From DASZIT01 sp036489495 (lineage in GTDB: Bacteria; Actinomycetota; Acidimicrobiia; Acidimicrobiales; RAAP-2): a stretch of DNA of 5,297 nucleotides. Location of the stretch: positions 1 through 5,297 of the forward strand of contig DASXFR010000093.1 in NCBI GenBank assembly GCA_036489495.1, read 5' to 3'. Within the stretch, counting starts at the first letter, position 1. Each line of letters opens with the position of its first letter. The notes beneath the pieces were generated by a model that saw only the letters and a program-made list of their open reading frames with translations, did not search any database and had not been told where the DNA came from. Positions 1 to 5,297 of this stretch are shown piece by piece. Position numbers and translations under genes: made by a program.

Positions 1-2848
1 CCTGCTCCACCAGATCGGTGAGCTCGTCCACGATGAAGCTCCCCTGGAGGGGGTTCTCATTGATGGCTAGCCCCCACTCCTTGGTGATGATCATCTGGAT
101 GGCCAGGGCCCGCCGGACCGATTCGGCCGAGGGCGTGGTCACCGCCTCGTCATAGGCGTTGGTGTGCAGGCTGTTGGCGTTGTCGTAGATGGCACACAGG
201 GCCTGCAGCGTGGTGCGAATGTCATTGAAGGCCATCTCTTGGGCATGGAGCGATCGCCCCGACGTCTGGACGTGGTACTTGAGTCGCTGCGATCGCTCGT
301 TGGCCCCATAGCTGTCGCGCATGGCGATAGCCCAGATGCGCCGGGCCACCCGCCCGATCACCGTGTACTCCGGGTCCATCCCGTTGGAGAAGAAAAACGA
401 GAGGTTGGGGGCGAAGTCGTCAACGTCCATGCCCCGAGCCAAATAGGCCTCGACATAGGTGAACGCGTTGGACAAGGTGAAGGCCAGCTGGGTCACCGGG
501 TTCGCGCCTGCTTCGGCTATGTGATAGCCGGAGATGGACACCGAGTAGAAGTTCCGCACCTGGTGCTCGATGAACCATTCCTGCATGTCGGCCATGACCC
601 CGAGGGAGAACTCGGTCGAGAAGATGCACGTGTTCTGACCCTGGTCCTCCTTCAGGATGTCGGCCTGGACGGTGCCTCGCACCGTTTGCAGCACCGCAGC
701 ACTGATGGCCGCCTCCTCCTCGTCGTCGGGCCGGCGACCCTGCTCGGACTCGAAGGCATCGAGCCGCTGATCGATGGCGGTGGAGAGGAACATGGCCAAG
801 ATGGTTGGGGCGGGGCCGTTGATGGTCATGGAAACCGACGTGGTGGGATCGCACAGATCGAACCCGGCGAACAGCACCTTCATGTCGTCCAGGGTGGCAA
901 TGGACACCCCGGAGGTGCCGATCTTGCCGTAGATATCGGGACGCTCGTCGGGGTCGAACCCGTACAGGGTGACCGAGTCGAACGCCGTCGACAGCCGGGT
1001 GGCCGGAAGGCCCGAAGCCAGGAGGTGGAACCGTCGGTTGGTACGGAAGGGATCGCCCTCACCGGCGAACATGCGGGCCGGATCTTCGCCCTCACGTTTG
1101 AAGGGGAACACCCCGGCGGTGAAGGGGAAGTGACCGGGAAGGTGCTCCGATCGGAGCCAGCGCAACAGCTCGCCGTGCTCGGTGACCCGGGGGAGGGCCA
1201 CTCGGGGAATGCGGCTTCCCGAGAGCGACGTCCGCCACAGCACCGGCTGGGCCGGGGTCGAGGGCGAGGCATCGTCATCCGATTCGACCGGCGTCAACGC
1301 GGTGCGCACGACTTCCCACTCCTGGAGGAGGCGGCGACCCTCGGGGTCGCGGGCCGCCTCGGTCCGCTCGGCCAGTGTGGACAGGTCACCGACTGCCATC
1401 CCTTGTTGGTCGGCCAGGGCCAGCACCGCGTCGATCTGCTGGGCCTGGCGGGCCTCGGTGGCCAGCTCGGCCGTGGTGGCGTGATAGCGGTGAACGGTCT
1501 CGGCGATCTCGGCCAGATAGCGCCGTCTGGGAGCCGGGATGATGACCGACGCCTTGGTCGAAGCCCGGATCGCGACAGCCGGCAGCACCCCGCTGGTTGC
1601 CACCAATCCCGATCCGACCAGGCGGTCCCGGAGATGCTGGAAGAGGGCGGTGACGCCGTCATCGTTGAAGCGAGAGGCGATGGTCCCGAACACGGGCTCG
1701 CCGTCGTCGGGCCCGGGACCATGGTCGCGGACCCACTGCCGCCGGACCTGACGCAGGGCGTCGTCAGCCCCCCGTCGGTCGAACTTGTTGATGGCCACGA
1801 CATCGGCGAGATCGAGCATGTCGATCTTCTCGAGCTGTGAGGCAGCGCCGTACTCCGGCGTCATCACGTAGAGGGAGAGGTCGGCGATGTCCACGATGGC
1901 GGCGTCGCCCTGACCGATACCGGGGGTCTCCACGATGACCAGGTCGAAGCCGGCAGCCCGGCAGGCCGCCACCACCTGGGGCAAGGGTGGTGGGATCTCC
2001 GACACCGACCCCCGGGTGGCCAGCGAGCGGAAGTACACCTGAGGTGAGTCGATGGCGTTCATGCGGATGCGGTCCCCGAGAAGCGCCCCGCCCCCCCGGC
2101 GTCGGGTCGGGTCCACGGCCAGCACGGCGATCCGGAGCTTGTCCTCTTGATCCTGACGGAAGCGTCGAATGATCTCGTCGGTCAGCGAGGACTTTCCCGA
2201 CCCACCGGTTCCGGTGACGCCCAGCACCGGTGCTCCCCGCCGTTGGGCTGTGGCCGCCATCTCCTCCAGGGCCACCGACCCGATGGAGCCCGCTTCGATA
2301 CCGGTGATGATCCGGGCCAGAGCTCCGGTGTCACCGCTGTAGAGCAGCTCCAGCGATGGCGGCGGTTCGGCGGACAGGTCCCGGTCGCACTCCTCGATCA
2401 GCACGTTGATCATCCGGTCCAGCCCCAGTCGCTGCCCGTCGCTCGGAGCGAAGATCCGACGGACTCCATAGGCCTCCAGCTCGGCGATCTCCTCGGGCAC
2501 GATCACCCCACCGCCTCCGCCGTAGACGTGGATGTCACCTCGCCCCGAGGCTCGCAGCCGATCGACCAGGTACTTGAAGTACTCGACGTGGCCACCCTGG
2601 TAGGAGCTGATGGCCACCCCTTGGACATCCTCGGCGATCGCCGCGGCCACCACCTCGTCGACCGATCGGTTGTGGCCGAGGTGGACGACTTCTGCCCCCT
2701 GGGCCTGGAGGAGCCGCCGCATGATGTTGATGGCCGCGTCGTGGCCGTCGAACAGGCTGGCTGCGGTGACGAATCGAACCGGGTGGGTCGGACGGTAGAG
2801 GGAGGTGTTCCCGTCGGCCCCGTCGGTGGCCGGACTGGGGGAGTTCAT
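1..2848 (-). CDS. icmF: Fused adenosylcobalamin-dependent isobutyryl-CoA mutase IcmF (C-terminus cut by window edge)
   Basis: A cytosolic enzyme that interconverts isobutyryl-CoA and n-butyryl-CoA, joined to its own G-protein chaperone. I translated 949 residues without a break. The family is usually about 1,070 to 1,090 residues, so roughly 130 are missing past the left edge. Residues ~20-155 are the B12-binding domain, with D34-G-H36 (the cobalt-ligating His), S81-S82 and the glycine run 110-114. Residues ~170-415 are the MeaB-like GTPase, with P-loop GTGGSGKS (213-220), AVDPT (244-248), ETPGIGQGD (307-315) and base-recognition NKFD (354-357). A linker follows at ~415-560, then the mutase barrel from ~560, with SISGYH (His776). 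F594 in RMFAG and Q738 in GQNT occupy the positions held by Tyr and Arg in methylmalonyl-CoA mutase. This favours a non-carboxylated substrate. The start is the first ATG after the promoter and leaves only ~20 residues before the B12 domain. Related substrates (isovaleryl-CoA, pivalyl-CoA) cannot be excluded. Confidence 0.96.
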   Translation of the reverse strand, partial: MNSPSPATDGADGNTSLYRPTHPVRFVTAASLFDGHDAAINIMRRLLQAQGAEVVHLGHNRSVDEVVAAAIAEDVQGVAISSYQGGHVEYFKYLVDRLRASGRGDIHVYGGGGGVIVPEEIAELEAYGVRRIFAPSDGQRLGLDRMINVLIEECDRDLSAEPPPSLELLYSGDTGALARIITGIEAGSIGSVALEEMAATAQRRGAPVLGVTGTGGSGKSSLTDEIIRRFRQDQEDKLRIAVLAVDPTRRRGGGALLGDRIRMNAIDSPQVYFRSLATRGSVSEIPPPLPQVVAACRAAGFDLVIVETPGIGQGDAAIVDIADLSLYVMTPEYGAASQLEKIDMLDLADVVAINKFDRRGADDALRQVRRQWVRDHGPGPDDGEPVFGTIASRFNDDGVTALFQHLRDRLVGSGLVATSGVLPAVAIRASTKASVIIPAPRRRYLAEIAETVHRYHATTAELATEARQAQQIDAVLALADQQGMAVGDLSTLAERTEAARDPEGRRLLQEWEVVRTALTPVESDDDASPSTPAQPVLWRTSLSGSRIPRVALPRVTEHGELLRWLRSEHLPGHFPFTAGVFPFKREGEDPARMFAGEGDPFRTNRRFHLLASGLPATRLSTAFDSVTLYGFDPDERPDIYGKIGTSGVSIATLDDMKVLFAGFDLCDPTTSVSMTINGPAPTILAMFLSTAIDQRLDAFESEQGRRPDDEEEAAISAAVLQTVRGTVQADILKEDQGQNTCIFSTEFSLGVMADMQEWFIEHQVRNFYSVSISGYHIAEAGANPVTQLAFTLSNAFTYVEAYLARGMDVDDFAPNLSFFFSNGMDPEYTVIGRVARRIWAIAMRDSYGANERSQRLKYHVQTSGRSLHAQEMAFNDIRTTLQALCAIYDNANSLHTNAYDEAVTTPSAESVRRALAIQMIITKEWGLAINENPLQGSFIVDELTDLVEQ

Positions 2849-2854
2849 CCCTCC

Positions 2855-2884
2855 ACAATAGTTGCACGTCCTACTAAATGTCCA
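2855..2884 (-). promoter_or_regulatory. Predicted sigma-70-type promoter of icmF, likely leaderless
   Basis: On the minus strand a -35 box TGGACA (2884-2879, one mismatch to TTGACA) is followed after 18 bases by a -10 box TATTGT (2860-2855, fits the actinobacterial TANNNT pattern). The -10 box ends 6 bases before the icmF ATG, so the expected first transcribed base is the A of the ATG (2848). The patch is clearly richer in A and T than the coding sequence on either side. Leaderless mRNAs are common in actinobacteria. The boxes were read by eye, and no start site has been measured. Confidence 0.6.
2859..2876. promoter_or_regulatory. Candidate operator: 18-bp imperfect palindrome in the icmF promoter spacer
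   Basis: The plus strand reads TAGTTGCACGTCCTACTA. Fourteen of 18 positions match its reverse complement, giving the pattern TAGT-n-G-n-ACGT-n-C-n-ACTA. It covers nearly all of the -35/-10 spacer and overlaps the -10 box by two bases, where a bound repressor would block polymerase. Size and symmetry suit a TetR- or GntR-type dimer, but the regulator is not in the window and I do not recognise the motif as a known operator. Confidence 0.5.
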
Positions 2885-2917
2885 TGGCCCCTGTGGCCCA
2901 CCGCTGGTCGATGACCG

Positions 2918-3973
2918 CTATGGGGCCGGTTCGATCTGATCCACCAGGTGCCAGGCCAGCGCCGTCTCCGCGTCGATGGTCGAGCCGGTGATGGCCATGA
3001 ACGCCGTCCGCTGCCGGCCGATGCGACGGGGGAGGCTCACCGTCCCGCCCGCTCCCGGGATCAACCCCATGGGCACCTCGGGTAGCTGAAAGGTGGCGTC
3101 GGGTCGGGCCACCACCTGGGCCACGAAGGCGGGAAGCTCGGTGCCGGCCCCGACGCAGGCGCCGTGCACGACGGCCGTGGTCCGGGACTTGCACCGAGCC
3201 AGCCAGGGGCCGGCGCTCCGAGTGGTACGGATCACGTGGGCCGAGACGGGGTCCGGCACCGATCCGAACTCCGACAGGTCGCCACCGCTGCAGAAGGACG
3301 GTCCGGCCCCGGTGAGTGTGATCGACGTGATGGTGGCATCGGCTTCAGCCATCTGCAGCATGACCACCAGCTCGTCGCGCATGCGGGCGTCGTAGGCGTT
3401 GCGGACCTCCGGCCGATTGAGGGTCAACAGCAACGAGGAGCTCTGCCGCTGGGCCAGCACCGCCGGCTCGGATTGGTCTCGGTGTGGAATCGGTCCTCGT
3501 CGATCGATCCACTGACGATGGATGGGCCCCGACTGGAGCATGGAGTAGACGAACGATTCCGATACCAGGGCGTCGGTCATCGAGATGCCGGCGCTGAACC
3601 GCAGGAGCTGGGCCAGGGCGATCGCCGGTGCGGAGCTTTCCCCGACGGCCGAGCTGACGAGGGTGAGCACCTGGTCGATGTCGGCACTGCCGACCCACGG
3701 TCGCTCCGGAGCCACCGCCTCGGCCAACAGGATGTCGAAGTCGGGAGGTGCGGAGAGGTCGGCGCCGGCTCGGGCCACGCCCACGGTCACACAGGGGAGG
3801 GGACGAACGACCTCGGCCACCGCGGCCAGCATCGGGTCATCGTCCACGGCGACGGCCAGCATGGGCCGATCGCTCAGGGGCCCGATGGCCTCGGGCGACA
3901 GTCCGCCTTCGACCAGGGCCAGTGCGTCGCTGGCCGAGAGGATGCCCGGGAGCCCACCCGAGGAGCTGGTCAC
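2918..3973 (-). CDS. Enoyl-CoA hydratase/isomerase (crotonase) family protein with extra N-terminal domain and no C-terminal helices
   Basis: Predicted cytosolic enzyme of 351 residues acting on an acyl-CoA ester; hydration of an enoyl-CoA is the likeliest reaction. The crotonase core occupies residues ~167-351: NRPEVRNAYD (186-195), first oxyanion-hole segment FCSGGDL (227-233), second oxyanion-hole segment HGACVGAG (270-277), E279 and E299 at the places of the two catalytic glutamates of rat mitochondrial hydratase, and PGAGGT (306-311). The chain stops with LVDQIEPAP, where typical hydratases carry ~60-70 more helical residues. Residues 1-165 have no oxyanion motifs. Their end (~117-156, including DALVSESFVYSMLQSGP) looks like the helical tail of a crotonase. 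I chose GTG at 3973 because no ATG, GTG or TTG lies in frame between it and an ATG at 4117 deep inside the upstream gene. GAGG abuts the GTG but is too close for a classical ribosome site. It probably forms an operon with the amidohydrolase. Exact substrate unknown. Confidence 0.85.
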   Translation of the reverse strand: MTSSSGGLPGILSASDALALVEGGLSPEAIGPLSDRPMLAVAVDDDPMLAAVAEVVRPLPCVTVGVARAGADLSAPPDFDILLAEAVAPERPWVGSADIDQVLTLVSSAVGESSAPAIALAQLLRFSAGISMTDALVSESFVYSMLQSGPIHRQWIDRRGPIPHRDQSEPAVLAQRQSSSLLLTLNRPEVRNAYDARMRDELVVMLQMAEADATITSITLTGAGPSFCSGGDLSEFGSVPDPVSAHVIRTTRSAGPWLARCKSRTTAVVHGACVGAGTELPAFVAQVVARPDATFQLPEVPMGLIPGAGGTVSLPRRIGRQRTAFMAITGSTIDAETALAWHLVDQIEPAP

Positions 3974-3998
3974 CTCGACAACGTACCGTCGGATCGGA

Positions 3999-5297
3999 TC
4001 AGGACCCGGCCAGGTACACGATCCGCCCGGCTCGGATGGTGGCGCGCACCAGGTGGCGGCCCAGTTCGGTTCGGGCCTCCGCCCAGGGCAGGGCCAGGAG
4101 ACAGAGGTCGGCCGCACTGCCCGGCGACACGGTGCGGACGTTGCCTCCCGGGTCGGCGGGATGACCCAGGAACAGGTTCAGCGCCCGCTCCGGCGTCAGC
4201 CGTTCGTCCCGCCCGATCTGGTGACCGAGGGCGGTCCGTCTGGTGACGGCGGCCGACATGGCAGACCAGGGATCGGGCTGGCCGAACGGGGCGTCGGTGC
4301 TTCCCGCCAGCGGGATCCCAGCGCGGTCCCAGGCCCGAAGCCGGTACAGCCATTCCTGGTCGGCAAGGTCCACGTCCCGGCGGTACCGGTCTCCGTGCTC
4401 GGCGATGAACCCCGGCTGGGTGACCACGGTGACCGGGAGCGGTCTGATGAGGTCGATGACTTCGGGCGGAGCAACGCTGGCGTGCTCGATGCGATGGGGG
4501 CCGCCGCCCGCCATCGACAGGGCGGTGGCCGCCAGCACCAGGCTCTCCCGGGTGACCACGTGGAGGGCCGCACCGCGCCGTCCGGCGGCGCGGATGGAGG
4601 CGACCAGCGTGTCGAGAGCGGGGAGCTGTCGGTCCTCGAGCATCAGCTTCACCGCACCAGTGGAGACCGGCCCACCGGTCCGCACCGGAAGGGCGTCCCC
4701 CAACATGAGCACGGACTGGTGGAGCTCCCCGTCGCTCACCGCACCTTCGATGGCGGTCAGCTCCTCGGGCCCATTGGACGCCGTGGCGTCGGTCACCCCG
4801 GTCACGCCGTAGCGGGACAATCGGTCCGAGGTTGCCGCCAGCGAGGGCAGGTCACCGGGAAGACCCCGGCGGAACACAGCGTCGGCGCCGTACAAGGCGC
4901 CGGTGGGCCGGTCATCGGCACCGATCTCGACGCCCGGTGCGCTCGGCGTTGCCCGGGTGAGGCCCAATGCTTCCAGCCCGCTCCGGTTCACCACCCACTG
5001 GTGGCCGCTGCGATGCTGGATCCGCACCGGTCGCCACCGATGCTCTCCCAACAGGTCGTCGAGCCCGTCGGCCGTAAGCGGGCCGGTGACCGATTCGTCG
5101 TAGCCGTATCCCCGGAGCCAGGTGGAAGGGGATGCATCCCTTTCCAGGTCGCCCAAGGCCGCGGCCAGGGTGACGGCCAGGGTCGATCGGTCCTGTACCG
5201 ACGGAGGGCCGCACAACATCGAGTGATCCCGGGCGGCCAGGCTGAACAGATGGATGTGATGGTCGTGGAGCCCGGGGAGGAGCGCCCCGCCACCGCC
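3999..5297 (-). CDS. YtcJ-like amidohydrolase (amidohydrolase_3 family), N-terminus cut by window edge
   Basis: A predicted metal-dependent hydrolase with a TIM-barrel fold; the family cleaves C-N bonds of amides, formamides and cyclic amides. The 432 visible residues begin just before the first metal site, LLPGLHDHHIHL, where D12, H14 and H16 form the DxHxH pattern. Downstream come HRSGHQWVVN (~95-104), the VKLMLED strand with K217 where family members carry a conserved Lys, H246 in ALHVV, the HRIEH motif (268-272) and metal-ligand D335 in AGSTDAPFGQPDP. The end (~390-430) is the usual SPGSAADL...RAGRIVYLAG return to the N-terminal beta-sandwich. About 40-45 residues are missing at the right edge, giving ~475 in all, shorter than the ~530-560 common for YtcJ. 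No signal peptide can be judged because the true start is outside. The crotonase gene follows after 25 bases, suggesting one transcript. Substrate unknown. Confidence 0.9.
   Translation of the reverse strand, partial: GGGGALLPGLHDHHIHLFSLAARDHSMLCGPPSVQDRSTLAVTLAAALGDLERDASPSTWLRGYGYDESVTGPLTADGLDDLLGEHRWRPVRIQHRSGHQWVVNRSGLEALGLTRATPSAPGVEIGADDRPTGALYGADAVFRRGLPGDLPSLAATSDRLSRYGVTGVTDATASNGPEELTAIEGAVSDGELHQSVLMLGDALPVRTGGPVSTGAVKLMLEDRQLPALDTLVASIRAAGRRGAALHVVTRESLVLAATALSMAGGGPHRIEHASVAPPEVIDLIRPLPVTVVTQPGFIAEHGDRYRRDVDLADQEWLYRLRAWDRAGIPLAGSTDAPFGQPDPWSAMSAAVTRRTALGHQIGRDERLTPERALNLFLGHPADPGGNVRTVSPGSAADLCLLALPWAEARTELGRHLVRATIRAGRIVYLAGS

Noticed and set aside
164..1840. A 558-codon plus-strand open frame
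   Set aside because: It lies entirely opposite icmF, whose minus-strand translation has every expected family motif. Long antisense open frames are expected in very GC-rich genes, and the predicted peptide has no recognisable domain.
2849..2917. A cobalamin riboswitch controlling icmF
   Set aside because: The gap is only 69 bases, far shorter than a cobalamin riboswitch, and no B12-box-like sequence is visible.
2886..2927. Possible terminator after the crotonase gene: GGCCCC (2886-2891) pairing with GGGGCC (2922-2927), and inside it GGTC-GAT-GACC (2906-2916)
   Set aside because: The outer loop is 30 bases long, the inner stem is only 4 pairs, there is no T tract and the element overlaps the stop codon. 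Short GC stems like this arise by chance at this base composition.
3973..4117. A longer crotonase protein starting at the ATG at 4117 (399 residues)
   Set aside because: This would overlap the amidohydrolase gene by about 119 bases. The added 48 residues are rich in Pro, Trp and Cys and look like out-of-frame translation of the amidohydrolase.
2147..4246. Plus-strand open frames of 255 and 360 codons across the icmF start and the crotonase gene
   Set aside because: They are opposite well-supported genes, one crosses the intergenic promoter region, and their translations are low-complexity Arg/Gly/His-rich sequence typical of antisense frames.

Overview
The window reads as chromosomal DNA from a high-GC actinobacterium. 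About two thirds of the bases are G or C by eye, third codon positions are strongly G/C, and the three proteins look actinobacterial (possibly the Acidimicrobiia; this last step is inference). All real genes lie on the minus strand and coding density is very high. Only about 69 bases and about 25 bases lie between genes. I see no RNA genes, mobile elements, CRISPR arrays or long intergenic stretches.

Reading in the direction of transcription (right to left), the first gene is an amidohydrolase of the YtcJ-like amidohydrolase_3 type. Its N-terminus is cut by the right edge. The second gene starts 25 bases after it with a GTG. It encodes a crotonase-superfamily protein (enoyl-CoA hydratase/isomerase) of unusual build: an extra N-terminal half followed by a crotonase core that has both catalytic glutamates but no C-terminal helical segment. 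The third gene, after a 69-base gap, is icmF, the fused adenosylcobalamin-dependent isobutyryl-CoA mutase. It has a B12-binding domain, a MeaB-like G-protein chaperone domain and a mutase barrel, and its last ~130 residues run off the left edge.

The gap before icmF holds the clearest regulatory signal. A TGGACA/TATTGT promoter with an 18-base spacer sits so that the predicted start of transcription is the A of the icmF ATG. An 18-base imperfect palindrome fills the spacer. icmF therefore probably has its own repressible, leaderless promoter, although read-through from the two upstream genes is also possible.

Functionally the window points to short-chain and branched-chain acyl-CoA metabolism. 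IcmF interconverts isobutyryl-CoA and n-butyryl-CoA, and a crotonase-type enzyme could act on the matching enoyl-CoA. The substrate of the amidohydrolase cannot be read from the sequence, so its link to the other two rests on gene order alone. No clearly new multi-gene system is visible. The points most worth following are the crotonase architecture and the icmF promoter-operator.
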